A DNA stretch of 64,000 nucleotides, taken from Flavicella marina (lineage in GTDB: Bacteria > Bacteroidota > Bacteroidia > Flavobacteriales > Flavobacteriaceae). The stretch spans positions 62,001 to 126,000 of the forward strand of contig NZ_VYVA01000005.1 of the NCBI RefSeq assembly GCF_009193215.1. The letters run 5' to 3'. Positions 1 to 9,518 of the stretch are shown in pieces. Position 1 is the first letter of the stretch, and each line of letters opens with the position of its first letter. Position numbers and translations under genes: made by a program. The notes under the pieces are model-generated. The model was not told the origin of the DNA. It did no database searches and saw only the letters and a program-made list of their open reading frames with translations.

Positions 1-2
1 TG

Positions 3-1442
3 ATAAATCAGATTAAACAAAGAAGTGTTTCTCCTGAATTGTTTTTGAAATACTTAAGTGTTGCAGAATCTGATTTTGAAAAATACAAACTTGTGACAGA
101 TTCAGAAGAATTGGACAATTATGTTTCTTCAAAATTACCTGATGAATCAGAACTAATTGTTGATGAAGTTGAATTGTCATTTGTAACTAAAGATTATTCC
201 TTCCTCAATACTAAGGAAAATATTGAAAACTTAATTGAGCAAAATAAATTATCTAAAGACAACTTTAATAATGTTAATCATATATATAAATCAATATCAA
301 ACGATAAACCTGTAGACAAATTGATTCCTGTACTTCATTTACATCCCTTGTTGCAAACTGTGACACAGGAGGTAGATGGCTATTATGATCTAATAGCTAT
401 GAGACTCAAATACGCTAATGATTATAATGTAAAAATAGCTCCGCATAGATGGCAAGATAATACAACTTCTATTTTAGCAATGACTGATGAAAATATTGTA
501 AAAGAAATTGCGAAAGTCATTGAATATTATGTGAATTATGGGGAATTGCTTTTATTATCAACTACATGGAACCAACCGTTATTAAGTGCTGTTTGTAAAG
601 ATTTAGTTTTAAATAGTTATGGGCCACAATCTATGTCCATAAATTCGGTTTTAACAAAATTTGAAACTATAAAAGAAGCCATCGACGTGACAGAACAAGA
701 GCTATTAAATAGTTTAAATGGATGGAGTAAATATGCAAAAGAAAAAATCAATATTGATAACTTAAAAGAGGTAATATCTGAATTCTCATTTTTCGAGTAT
801 TCTGTTTCAATTTCTTTAGATTTAACAAATTACTTAAACAAATTAGCAGTTGAACTTATTAATTCTACAGATGAAGAGACTTTAGCAGAAGAATGGGCTG
901 ATGACAGTTCATACATATATAATTTGCTTTATATTTTTATGCAAACTGCAAAAATAAAAACACTTCCAAGGAATATCTTTAACTCTATTAAACAAACACT
1001 TAAGCAAATCTCAGAATCTAATACCAGCGTTCCTTCTGATGGAACTTTTTGGCATTATTTCATAGAGAAATCCGAAAAGAAAGATATAGCTCCTACAATA
1101 CGAGATATTAGAGATTATTATATTAGGGAGAACAATATTACAAATGAACAATTTATTTTCTTTGAAAAATTTTTCAGAGAATACGGGAAGTTAAACGAAA
1201 AAAATAATGATACGACTAGAACAATTCTAGGAAAAGTTGTTTCAGACAATCAATGCTTTGAATTAATAAAAGCATATCAAGATTTTTATATCCCAATTAT
1301 TAATGGAGCTCAAGAAGATTCTGCTGATTTTAAAGATAATGTTCTAACAAGATTGGAAAGTCAACCGAAAAATAAAGAACTTATCGAGTTTGCATCGAAG
1401 ATTGGAGTTGAGTACAAATTAGATGAAAATGAAGGTGAATAA
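3..1442 (+). CDS. C-terminal part of an unrecognised large protein (5' end outside window)
   Basis: The frame is open to the left edge: the codons before the TTG at 39 (isoleucine-asparagine-glutamine and onward) read through without a stop, so this is the 3' part of a longer gene rather than a 467-aa protein. The visible part is acidic and mostly alpha-helical in appearance, with no signal peptide, membrane segment or catalytic motif that I recognise. It sits directly upstream of NUDIX, HNH, MazG and McrBC genes, so a defence-related role, such as the C-terminal sensor or effector half of a large ATPase, is possible. That is inference from context only. The missing N-terminal part would decide the family. 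Confidence 0.7.
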   Translation: MNQIKQRSVSPELFLKYLSVAESDFEKYKLVTDSEELDNYVSSKLPDESELIVDEVELSFVTKDYSFLNTKENIENLIEQNKLSKDNFNNVNHIYKSISNDKPVDKLIPVLHLHPLLQTVTQEVDGYYDLIAMRLKYANDYNVKIAPHRWQDNTTSILAMTDENIVKEIAKVIEYYVNYGELLLLSTTWNQPLLSAVCKDLVLNSYGPQSMSINSVLTKFETIKEAIDVTEQELLNSLNGWSKYAKEKINIDNLKEVISEFSFFEYSVSISLDLTNYLNKLAVELINSTDEETLAEEWADDSSYIYNLLYIFMQTAKIKTLPRNIFNSIKQTLKQISESNTSVPSDGTFWHYFIEKSEKKDIAPTIRDIRDYYIRENNITNEQFIFFEKFFREYGKLNEKNNDTTRTILGKVVSDNQCFELIKAYQDFYIPIINGAQEDSADFKDNVLTRLESQPKNKELIEFASKIGVEYKLDENEGE

Positions 1443-1588
1443 GGGCGAAAGCCTCTCAATATGTATAGTGCATAGCGGACTTAGTGAATACTTGAGATTT
1501 CATCTCTCGCCCGAATTTCGGTGTTGGTTTGAAAGTTAAAGCTCACGCAATCGACTACGACACCAAACACGAACCGTTATAATTAAAA
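1443..1588. repeat. intergenic block of nested inverted repeats
   Basis: The 146-bp gap between the first gene and the NUDIX gene contains several short inverted repeats: GGGCGA at 1443-1448 with TCGCCC at 1507-1512, a small hairpin GAGATTTCATCTC at 1494-1506, and loosely matching GGTGTTGGTTT / ACACCAAACAC arms around 1520-1570. It is more GC-rich than the surrounding DNA. The layout resembles the structured module boundaries seen at 22.9-28.5 kb in this window. It may be a cassette boundary; no T-run follows, so it is not an obvious terminator. Confidence 0.35.
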
Positions 1589-1981
1589 ATGATAAAAGTA
1601 ACAGCAGCCATTATAGAAGAAGACGATAGGTTCTTAATTGCTCGGAGAGCAAAAGGGAAACACCTTGCTGGATATTGGGAGTTTCCAGGAGGGAAGATTG
1701 AGGAGGGTGAGAATGCAGTATCTTGTTTAATCAGAGAGATTAAAGAAGAATTTGAAATTAAAATTTCTGTTAATAGCTACGTTGGTGAATCATATCATGT
1801 ATACTCGGATAAATCCATCAATTTGAAGGCGTTTACTTGTAGTATAATTAGTGGGGAAATTCAACTTAATGATCACGATAAATTTGAATGGATTACGATT
1901 GATGAAATTCACAAATATGCTTTAGCTCCCGCGGATTTACCATTGATCCCATTATACGATAAAGTAAGAAACAAGCGATAA
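1589..1981 (+). CDS. MutT-like NUDIX hydrolase
   Basis: A 130-aa single-domain NUDIX protein. The NUDIX box is at residues 34-57 (GGKIEEGE..., then REIKEEFEI), matching Gx5Ex7REUxEExGU with the metal-binding glutamates present. The upstream stretch GYWEFPGGK and the short length are typical of MutT-type 8-oxo-dGTP or nucleotide diphosphatases, which hydrolyse NTP derivatives to NMP and pyrophosphate in the cytoplasm. Exact substrate cannot be read from sequence. It lies inside a defence block upstream of an HNH nuclease. Free-standing NUDIX genes occur in such islands, so a role in nucleotide-pool or signalling-nucleotide hydrolysis is possible but unproven. Confidence 0.85.
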   Translation: MIKVTAAIIEEDDRFLIARRAKGKHLAGYWEFPGGKIEEGENAVSCLIREIKEEFEIKISVNSYVGESYHVYSDKSINLKAFTCSIISGEIQLNDHDKFEWITIDEIHKYALAPADLPLIPLYDKVRNKR

Positions 1982-2060
1982 GCTTATCAAGATTGATAAA
2001 AGCAAGATTCTATAACTTGTAGGAAAATTTGAAAGAAACGAACAAAAATTAATTTCAGCT

Positions 2061-3209
2061 ATGATTAGAGAAAATCTAGAAAGTTTTTTTACGAACTGGC
2101 AAATTGACAAAGTCAAGGCCACAGAAGTTTTAAGAAATAATAAAAAATACAATTCGGATTTAAAATCTGGCAAGATACCAGACAAGACCCATCCAGCTGA
2201 TAAAAAAACGTATTCCCTTTACAGATTAATGAGTGCTTCTATTATCAGTAAAAAACTTCCTGAGCTATTACATTCCAAAGCAGGTCTTCCTAAAAGTAAG
2301 TACAAAATCCAAGGATCTATCGGACAAGGAAACCCTGCTGAGATACCATGGATATGTGTATTTGATCTAGATGTTACGAAGTCTGCCCAAGAAGGCTTTT
2401 ACATCGTTTACTTGTTCAAGTCAGATATGTCAGGCGTATATTTAAGTCTAAATCAGGGATGGACGCAATACGAAAGAGAATATGGAACTAGAGAAGGGCG
2501 CATTGAGATTAAGAAAACTGCTACCATCTCTAAAAAAATACTTAAGAGTGATCAGGATTTTTCATATGCACCAATTAATTTAAAGGCCACAAAATCTCTT
2601 GGAAAAGGATACGAATTAGGTAATATTTGTAGTGTATATTATAACGCGAATGACATTCCATCTGAAGAAGATTTAATAAATGATCTTCGGAATCTTATAG
2701 GTGTATATAGAGAACTCAAAGGACATGTAGGGGTTGATATCATTGATGTTAAAGGGCAATTAGATGAAGATTCTTTCCAAGTTGAAATTCAAAAAGGAAA
2801 AAGAAAAGATTTAAAAGCAGGTGCAATTAAGAAAAAAGATAAGAAACAAGGTTCTTCTTCTGCTTCTTGGGTGAGAGATTCTAATATGGCATTTACAGCA
2901 TTGGATAATGCTAATTTCCAATGTGAAAATGATCCAACTCATAAAACCTTTATATCTGCTAAGACAGGTAAACAATTCGTTGAAGCACATCATTTAATAC
3001 CAATGGAATATCAAGGTGATTTTGAGGTAAGTATTGATGTACCTGAAAATATAATAAGCCTGTGTCCCAATTGTCACAGAGCTTTTCATAATTCAGAAGC
3101 ATCGATCAAAGCAAGTTTAATAGCTAAATTCTTCAAGCTACAATCCTCGAGTTTGGAAGAAAGGGGGATTTATATCAGTTTAGATCAATTGTTAGAATAT
3201 TATAAATAA
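2061..3209 (+). CDS. MrcB_N (DUF3578) domain-HNH endonuclease
   Basis: A 382-aa two-domain protein. Residues about 5-190 match the MrcB N-terminal (DUF3578) family: a GSIGQGNPAEIPWICVFD motif followed by YIVYLFKSDMSGVYLSLNQG. This module is used for recognising modified DNA in McrB-like systems. The C-terminal part, residues about 275-350, is an HNH nuclease with EAHHLIPM (near residue 307) and a zinc-knuckle CPNCHRAFH (near residue 335). The architecture predicts a single-protein, modification-dependent (type IV-like) restriction enzyme cutting DNA by the beta-beta-alpha-metal mechanism. It needs no ATPase, unlike the McrBC pair 3.5 kb downstream. Domain assignment is by motif; the recognised modification is unknown. 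Confidence 0.85.
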   Translation: MIRENLESFFTNWQIDKVKATEVLRNNKKYNSDLKSGKIPDKTHPADKKTYSLYRLMSASIISKKLPELLHSKAGLPKSKYKIQGSIGQGNPAEIPWICVFDLDVTKSAQEGFYIVYLFKSDMSGVYLSLNQGWTQYEREYGTREGRIEIKKTATISKKILKSDQDFSYAPINLKATKSLGKGYELGNICSVYYNANDIPSEEDLINDLRNLIGVYRELKGHVGVDIIDVKGQLDEDSFQVEIQKGKRKDLKAGAIKKKDKKQGSSSASWVRDSNMAFTALDNANFQCENDPTHKTFISAKTGKQFVEAHHLIPMEYQGDFEVSIDVPENIISLCPNCHRAFHNSEASIKASLIAKFFKLQSSSLEERGIYISLDQLLEYYK

Positions 3210-3449
3210 CTACCTTGAAAGTTTAAAAAACTGAAACTTTTATTATGTTTGTTAAGTTAATAAATAACAGATTACAACCATTTAAAGAATAACATTTACT
3301 AATTATCTATTCTAGTAAAGATAAATCTGTATTGTATCGGCTTTCTACATTGAAAGACTTTGTATATTTACGAGAGATTGCAGCTACTATTTAGTAAACT
3401 GATATAGTTTCTCTTCCAAAAGATATTATTAAGATTATAAAGAAAACAG

Positions 3450-3779
3450 ATGTCCGACATAAAAAACATAACTGAAGCCCTAATCAAATTCAGAAACGAA
3501 AGAGATTGGGAACAATTTCACAATCCAAAAGATTTAGCGGTTGCCTTAAATATTGAAGCAGGGGAATTGTTAGAAAATTTTTTATGGAAATCTTCAGAAG
3601 AAGCAAAAAAGGATAAAGTAAAAGAAGAACTAGCTGATGTTTTTGCATACGCACTATTGCTTGCTGAAAAATATGATTTTGATGTAAAAGAAATTGTATT
3701 AGAAAAAATCAAAAAGAACGGTGAGAAGTATCCTGTTGAAAAAGCAAAAGGCACTGCCAAAAAGTATACCGAATTATGA
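3450..3779 (+). CDS. MazG-like nucleotide pyrophosphohydrolase
   Basis: A 109-aa all-alpha protein with the MazG-like pattern: an N-terminal helix (FRNERDWEQFHNPKDLA), then IEAGELLENFLW (the ExxE metal pair) and EELADVFAYALLLAEK (the ExxD pair). This family hydrolyses nucleoside triphosphates or related nucleotides to monophosphates. Its stop codon overlaps the start of the next gene (ATGA at 3776-3779), so the two are translationally coupled. MazG-like proteins paired with DUF2075 helicases recur in defence islands, so I infer a two-gene unit. A 240-bp AT-rich gap upstream probably holds the promoter; I see no clear consensus box there. Confidence 0.85.
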   Translation: MSDIKNITEALIKFRNERDWEQFHNPKDLAVALNIEAGELLENFLWKSSEEAKKDKVKEELADVFAYALLLAEKYDFDVKEIVLEKIKKNGEKYPVEKAKGTAKKYTEL

Positions 3780-5668
3780 TAGTATACAATTCCTCAAAAG
3801 AGCAGTTTATCAAGGATTTTTCCGAAGGATGCATTGAAGATATAGTTAGGGATTCAGTTCAAGAGAAATTACATAAAAATGTAGGTGAAAGTGAATATCG
3901 ATCATGGGCAAATTCGTTACCTATGGTAGGTATGCTGTTGACTGATAATGACATTCCAGATGATGCAGGTGTTGCTATAGAATATTCAATACCTAGTACT
4001 CAAAACAGAATTGATTTTATTGTTTCTGGTCAAAATGAAAAGAATGAAGACCAAGCAATATTAATTGAATTAAAACAATGGTCAAAAGCAACTCTAACGA
4101 ATAAAGATGCTATTGTAAATACCCGGTTTAGTCATGGTAATAAAGATACGCAACACCCTAGTTATCAAGCTTGGTCTTATTCTATGTTATTGCAGAGTTA
4201 TAATGTCGCCGTTCATGAAGGAAATATCAATCTGAATCCTTGCGCATACTTACATAATTATAAAGAAGACGATGTTATCAAAAATGAATTTTATGCGGAA
4301 TACCTGGATGCAGCACCCGTCTTCTGTAAAGATGAAAAGAAAAATTTAAAGGATTTTATAAAAAAGTACATAAAGTTCGGCGATAAGAACAATATCATTT
4401 TTAAAATTGAAAATGGTGAAATCAGACCCTCGAAGGTGTTGGCTGATAGTATGGTGTCCTTAATTAAAGGAAACAAAGAATTTGTTCTGATTAACGAGCA
4501 AAAAGAAATTTATGAAGAAGCTAAGCTGTTAGCTAAAAAAGCTAAAACAGGAAATAAACAGGTCCTAATAATTGAAGGAGGCCCTGGAACTGGGAAATCT
4601 GTAATTGCTATTAATCTGCTTGTTGATTATACCAAAATGGGTTTAATTAGTCAATATGTAACTCGTAATTCAGCTCCTAGAGCTGTTTATGAAGCGAAAT
4701 TGACGAAAACGATGAAGAAAACTCAGTTTTCTAATATGTTTAAAGGATCAGGAGCTTTTCATGATACGAATGCGGATACATTTGATGCCTTGATTGTAGA
4801 TGAGGCACATAGATTAAATTTGAAATCAGGAATGTTTTCAAACTTAGGTGAAAATCAAGTCAAAGAAATTATCAACGCATCGCTACTGTCTGTATTTTTT
4901 ATTGATGAAAACCAAAAAGTTACTTTAAAAGATATTGGTTCTAAAAGTGAAATTGAAAAATGGGCAGAAGAACTTGGTGCAAAAGTAACAAACAGAGAAT
5001 TAGAATCTCAATTTAGGTGTGCAGGTTCTGATGGTTATTTATCTTGGTTAGATAACTCCCTGGGTATTAGAAATACAGCCAATATGTTATTGGAGTCAAA
5101 GGAATATAAATTCAAGGTTTATGATAACCCAACGGAACTTAAAGCTGAGATTTTTAGGCTAAATAATCAAAAGAATAGTGCAAGAATAGTGGCTGGTTAT
5201 TGTTGGAAATGGGTGACAGCTTCCAATACAAAGTCGTGGAAAAGTTTAAGTAAGGCGCAGCAAGAGAATCTTTTTGATATCGAATTTCCAGAATTTGATT
5301 TTAAAATGAGATGGAATTTGAAAGATGATGGTATGTTATGGCTCTTAAAAGAGAGCTCAATCAATGAAGTCGGATGTATACATACGTGTCAAGGGTTAGA
5401 ATTAGAGCATATTGGAGTAATTATTGGTGATGATTTTATTGTCCGCGACAATGAAGTAATAATTAACCCTAATGCCCATCCTGGTGGTGATAAAGCCTTA
5501 CAAACTTGGAGAAAATTAATAAAAGAGTCTCCAGTAGAAGGGAAAAAAAGAGTAGAAGAGGTGATTAAAAATACATATAGAACTCTTATGACACGAGGTT
5601 CTAAATCTTGTCACCTTTATTGTACTGATAAAGAAACTAGAGAATATTTTAAGAAATTGATAAATTAA
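3776..5668 (+). CDS. DUF2075 (Schlafen-like) helicase with N-terminal nuclease-like domain
   Basis: A 630-aa protein. The N-terminal part, residues about 20-200, has a PD-(D/E)XK-like pattern, IDFIVSG... followed by ILIELKQW (D near 78, ExK near 98), suggesting a nuclease. Then comes a superfamily-1-like ATPase of the DUF2075 type: Walker A GGPGTGKS near residue 267, DEAH-type Walker B LIVDEAHR near 339, a helicase motif in THTCQGLELEHIGV near 537, and the C-terminal MTRGSKSCHLYC segment. The gene is coupled by a 4-bp overlap to the MazG-like gene. The predicted activity is ATP-dependent nucleic-acid remodelling with cleavage. Nuclease assignment is moderate; the DUF2075 assignment is strong. 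Confidence 0.85.
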   Translation: MIVYNSSKEQFIKDFSEGCIEDIVRDSVQEKLHKNVGESEYRSWANSLPMVGMLLTDNDIPDDAGVAIEYSIPSTQNRIDFIVSGQNEKNEDQAILIELKQWSKATLTNKDAIVNTRFSHGNKDTQHPSYQAWSYSMLLQSYNVAVHEGNINLNPCAYLHNYKEDDVIKNEFYAEYLDAAPVFCKDEKKNLKDFIKKYIKFGDKNNIIFKIENGEIRPSKVLADSMVSLIKGNKEFVLINEQKEIYEEAKLLAKKAKTGNKQVLIIEGGPGTGKSVIAINLLVDYTKMGLISQYVTRNSAPRAVYEAKLTKTMKKTQFSNMFKGSGAFHDTNADTFDALIVDEAHRLNLKSGMFSNLGENQVKEIINASLLSVFFIDENQKVTLKDIGSKSEIEKWAEELGAKVTNRELESQFRCAGSDGYLSWLDNSLGIRNTANMLLESKEYKFKVYDNPTELKAEIFRLNNQKNSARIVAGYCWKWVTASNTKSWKSLSKAQQENLFDIEFPEFDFKMRWNLKDDGMLWLLKESSINEVGCIHTCQGLELEHIGVIIGDDFIVRDNEVIINPNAHPGGDKALQTWRKLIKESPVEGKKRVEEVIKNTYRTLMTRGSKSCHLYCTDKETREYFKKLIN

Positions 5669-5718
5669 AGCTTAGCAGTAAGAGACAGTTCTCTTTTAAG
5701 GAAGAAAAATTTTGAAGG

Positions 5719-6471
5719 ATGAATAATGAAGAAACGATAGAAATATTAGAAGCATTAGCTTCAGGTTGCTCACCAAAAACAGGTGAACTTATCGAGGATG
5801 ATAGCGTACTAAATGAAAGAGATGTAATTCGTGCTTTACAAATTGCGATTTTAAACTTAAAGGAAAATAACAATAGTAATCCAATATCTTCATTAATCCC
5901 TGAAGACGAAATTAATCAAGCAATAGCATTATTTCAATCTGTTAGTTATAATCCATCTTATAGTAGGCTGACACATTTTTTTCTACGCACCAAAATGTTC
6001 GAATATTCTGCGTTAAATGTTCATCCTCTTTATGGTAAATACAACGATCAATATTCAAATGTAGAATTGCATAAGATAATTAAACTTCACCTAATAAATA
6101 ACGGTTTCTCTCTATCTGGCAAAGTAAATAGATCTCCTGATGATCAAAATTGGAAAAATGTACCACATTTTGAATCTCCTACTTTTAACAAGCTTTCTGA
6201 AATGGCAGTTAACCAACTAAAAGAGAAAATTAACGAAATTGGCATCATCAAAACAGAGAACCTTTCAGATACTATAATTAAAAAGCGCCTTGATTTTCCT
6301 CGAGCAAATGAACCTTGGTCAATAAAAGAAAAAGAACTTTTAAAAAAAGCATTAGAGTACACAAATGACTTAGAACTATTAGTTACTTGTTTTCAACGAA
6401 GCCATGGCTCACTGCGCTCTGCGGGTAAAAAAATCATTTATGCTCAACAAAATATTAATCAGCGGTTGTAA
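5719..6471 (+). CDS. Unrecognised protein with C-terminal Myb/SANT-like domain
   Basis: A 250-aa soluble protein. The N-terminal 40 residues follow a short pattern (ILEALASGCSPKTGEL, then NERDVIRALQIAI) that I associate with small N-terminal modules in defence-associated and helicase-related proteins. Residues about 205-245, starting PWSIKEKELLKKALEYT and running to SHGSLRSAGKKI, look like a Myb/SANT-type three-helix DNA-binding domain with an acidic-to-basic helical pattern and conserved tryptophan. The middle part is unassigned. It follows the DUF2075 gene by 50 bp in the same direction and could be its DNA-binding partner. No enzymatic motif is visible. Confidence 0.7.
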   Translation: MNNEETIEILEALASGCSPKTGELIEDDSVLNERDVIRALQIAILNLKENNNSNPISSLIPEDEINQAIALFQSVSYNPSYSRLTHFFLRTKMFEYSALNVHPLYGKYNDQYSNVELHKIIKLHLINNGFSLSGKVNRSPDDQNWKNVPHFESPTFNKLSEMAVNQLKEKINEIGIIKTENLSDTIIKKRLDFPRANEPWSIKEKELLKKALEYTNDLELLVTCFQRSHGSLRSAGKKIIYAQQNINQRL

Positions 6472-6689
6472 TTAGGGTGTTGGTAGTTTCTAATCATTCA
6501 TCAATAGAGATTACATATTTAAAGCATCTAATTGTTTGAATCCAAGGTTAAGATTTCAATTAAGATTTATTTATACTAAATTGTGGAACATGAGTATAAA
6601 GTATAATAAATAGGAAATATTCAATTCTAATAAAAGTTGTTTTTTAAGCTGAGTTTTAGAATTCAAGAACAATAAAAAATAAAAATAGT

Positions 6690-9518
6690 ATGTCATATTA
6701 CAGAGATATCGCCCAAGATATAAGCTCTACTAATCAGCAAATTAGAAATAAAAATAATGTAGTAAGACAAAAGACTAGTTGGTTAGGTCATAGAAGGGGT
6801 AGTGCTATTCTTGATTATGATTTATTAAGAGGTGCTACTATTGAAGAAATGATAACAAACAGTGGAAGACAGAAAAAATCCGTAATTGATCACATAAAGC
6901 ATCTTGAAACAGAGCATGGTTTAATAGTTTCGGAAAAGGATGGCATTCATTCCTTAGTTTCAGAAAACTCAAAATTATTTGATAATGTTCAATTAAAAGA
7001 CATCTATAAAGCTATAGAAGAATACAATTCAAAAGGAGCACCGGATGGTTTAGCTTCTAGCAAGTTTTATGATGTGAAAATCAAAGGGGCACTATATCCC
7101 CCAAAACCTATAATGGCCTATGCTAATTACTATGCATCCGGTATAGAACCTCATAACTATTTTTCTGGTGGTGCCAATACTCCATGCTTTAAGGCTTATG
7201 AAAGATTAGGACTTGACATCATCGCTAAAGGAAAAAGTATTGATGTTACGGAAGAATTTGCAGCATGGCTACTGTCAAATACATTCGATTCATATAGAAG
7301 TTATATCGGTGAAACAACAAAGGATACGGTTCTTAAATTAAAAGAGATTGACCAGTTTTTCCCTGAAATAGAATTATTCAAAATAAAGGAATCAAGAATC
7401 AAACAACACACAAACAGAATTTTATCGCTTCTTAAGAAAAAAGAACGTGTTAAAAATGAAGCTTTCTTTGAATATGCTAAAAAAAACAGCAATGGCATTC
7501 CAAAGGCAATAATTGGTAAAAACAATTATTTAAAATTTCTAGAAGAAACATTTATAAAGCCAAATTATTGGGTCTTTCAAGGGAATCCCGAATTCTACAA
7601 TATCACAAAGGCTTTAAAAGAGGATCATCTAAAAAGTTGGAAAGTAGGTGCTCATAAAGACAAAATAAAATTAGGTGACAAAATAATTATATGGCAAACA
7701 GGTACTGCGTCAGGTTGCTATGCATTAGCAGAAGTTACTTCAGAGGTACATGTTTTTCAAGAAGAGGAATTCGAATTACAACATTACAATTCATCTCTAA
7801 ACAATGATGCTTCTGAGCGCGTAAAATTAAAAATCATAAAATACCTTGCCGATACACCCGTTCTCTGGTCATCGCTTAAGGATCTTCCTGAGTTTTCAAA
7901 ATTCAAGGGTGGTAACCAAGGTACAAATTTCAGTGCTACAGAACAAGAGTATAACACAATCAACAATATGTCTAAAAATAACTCCCCATCTCTTAAAGAA
8001 CCTCAAAACAAGTATCCTGTAAACCAAATCCTATACGGCCCTCCGGGAACAGGTAAAACATACAATACAATAAATAAAGCAATAGCAATTGTAAATCCCG
8101 ATTTCGATTTATCTCTTGATAGGGAAATCGTAAAAATGGAATATGATCGTTTGGTTAAGGAAGGTCAAATAGTATTTACTACATTCCATCAATCCTTAGC
8201 ATATGAAGATTTTGTTGAAGGTATAAAACCGAGTATTTCAGAAGATGATGATTTGGTGAAATATGCAATTGAAAGTGGAATATTTAAAGAGGTTGTAAAT
8301 AAAGCTAAAGGGGTTTCAGGGATTAAAAAATATACGCAATCAATCGATTTTTCAAAAGCGAATTATTTTAAAATGAGTTTAGGTGGTAAAAATAGAAAAC
8401 ATATTCATGATTGGTGTTTGGATGCTAATGTTGTCGCATTAGGTTGGGGAGCTAATGAAGATTTTTCAAGTTATTTACAAATTAATGACTGGAGCAAGTT
8501 TAGAGAAAAATTTACTGAGGAATTTCCTCATTTGGTAGATAGTTCAAAATATCATATTCAAGCGATGTTTTCTTTTCAGAAAATGAAAAAAGGTGATGTT
8601 GTGGTGGTTTCGTTAGGCAACCATGTTTTAGATGCTGTTGGAATAATAGAAGGTGATTACGAATATGATCCCAATAACAAATACGGTTTTCATCATTTGA
8701 GAAAAGTAAACTGGTTGTCAATCAACATGAATACTTCCCCTGATCTGTTTATAGATAAAGGAATCTCTCAGCAATCCATTTATGAGTTTTATAAACAAGA
8801 TATAAAAATAGAAGCTTTTACAGAGTATTTTTCTTCAACTCCGAAAGAGAATGTGAAGTCCAATTATGTCTTAATCATTGATGAAATAAACCGGGGCAAT
8901 GTGTCTGCTATATTCGGTGAGCTAATTACACTTATTGAAGAAAGCAAACGCTTAGGGAATAAGGAAGCTTTAGAGGTGACTTTACCTTATAGCAAAGAGT
9001 CTTTCGGTGTACCTAATAATTTATTTATAATTGGTACAATGAATACTGCAGACAGATCTGTCGAAGCTCTAGATACAGCTTTAAGACGTCGTTTTCAATT
9101 TGAAGAAATGCTTCCAGATCCGACTATATTAAAAGACAGGTCAGTTGAAGCGATTCTGTTAGAGGATGTGTTAGAAACGATAAACAACAGAATAGAAGCC
9201 TTATTAGATAGAGATCATACGATTGGTCATTCTTATCTCCTCGGTATAAAGTCTAAAAAAGATTTGGCAAATACATTTAACAACAACATTGTACCGTTAC
9301 TGCAAGAATATTTCTATGGTGATTATGGTAAAATAGGTTTGGTGTTAGGGAAAGGTTTTGTAGAAGCTCCTGCCAATATAAAAGTAACCTTTGCTGATTT
9401 TACATATGAGGACAAAGACGATTTTGAAAATAATTCATTCAATCTTATCAAGGTTACGGAATACACAATTATTGAAGCTATATACACACTTTTAGGAAGA
9501 ACGAGTGAAGACAAATAA
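6690..9518 (+). CDS. mcrB: McrB-type AAA+ GTPase with two EVE-like domains
   Basis: A 942-aa motor subunit of a modification-dependent (type IV) restriction system. Order of parts: a winged-helix-like N-terminus (residues 20-90); a ScoMcrA-head-like segment (about 99-178, KAIEEYNSKGAP to PCFKAYERLGLDII); an EVE domain starting NYWVFQGN near 291; then the McrB AAA+ core with Walker A GPPGTGKT near 451, Walker B LIIDEINRGN near 728, sensor NTADRS near 785 and the arginine-finger region DTALRRRF. Between Walker A and B (about 550-680) a second EVE/PUA-like domain is inserted (LGWGANEDFSS, KKGDVVVVSLGN). It overlaps mcrC by 14 bp. EVE domains bind modified bases in this family, so this protein likely reads DNA modification twice. 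Confidence 0.92.
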   Translation: MSYYRDIAQDISSTNQQIRNKNNVVRQKTSWLGHRRGSAILDYDLLRGATIEEMITNSGRQKKSVIDHIKHLETEHGLIVSEKDGIHSLVSENSKLFDNVQLKDIYKAIEEYNSKGAPDGLASSKFYDVKIKGALYPPKPIMAYANYYASGIEPHNYFSGGANTPCFKAYERLGLDIIAKGKSIDVTEEFAAWLLSNTFDSYRSYIGETTKDTVLKLKEIDQFFPEIELFKIKESRIKQHTNRILSLLKKKERVKNEAFFEYAKKNSNGIPKAIIGKNNYLKFLEETFIKPNYWVFQGNPEFYNITKALKEDHLKSWKVGAHKDKIKLGDKIIIWQTGTASGCYALAEVTSEVHVFQEEEFELQHYNSSLNNDASERVKLKIIKYLADTPVLWSSLKDLPEFSKFKGGNQGTNFSATEQEYNTINNMSKNNSPSLKEPQNKYPVNQILYGPPGTGKTYNTINKAIAIVNPDFDLSLDREIVKMEYDRLVKEGQIVFTTFHQSLAYEDFVEGIKPSISEDDDLVKYAIESGIFKEVVNKAKGVSGIKKYTQSIDFSKANYFKMSLGGKNRKHIHDWCLDANVVALGWGANEDFSSYLQINDWSKFREKFTEEFPHLVDSSKYHIQAMFSFQKMKKGDVVVVSLGNHVLDAVGIIEGDYEYDPNNKYGFHHLRKVNWLSINMNTSPDLFIDKGISQQSIYEFYKQDIKIEAFTEYFSSTPKENVKSNYVLIIDEINRGNVSAIFGELITLIEESKRLGNKEALEVTLPYSKESFGVPNNLFIIGTMNTADRSVEALDTALRRRFQFEEMLPDPTILKDRSVEAILLEDVLETINNRIEALLDRDHTIGHSYLLGIKSKKDLANTFNNNIVPLLQEYFYGDYGKIGLVLGKGFVEAPANIKVTFADFTYEDKDDFENNSFNLIKVTEYTIIEAIYTLLGRTSEDK

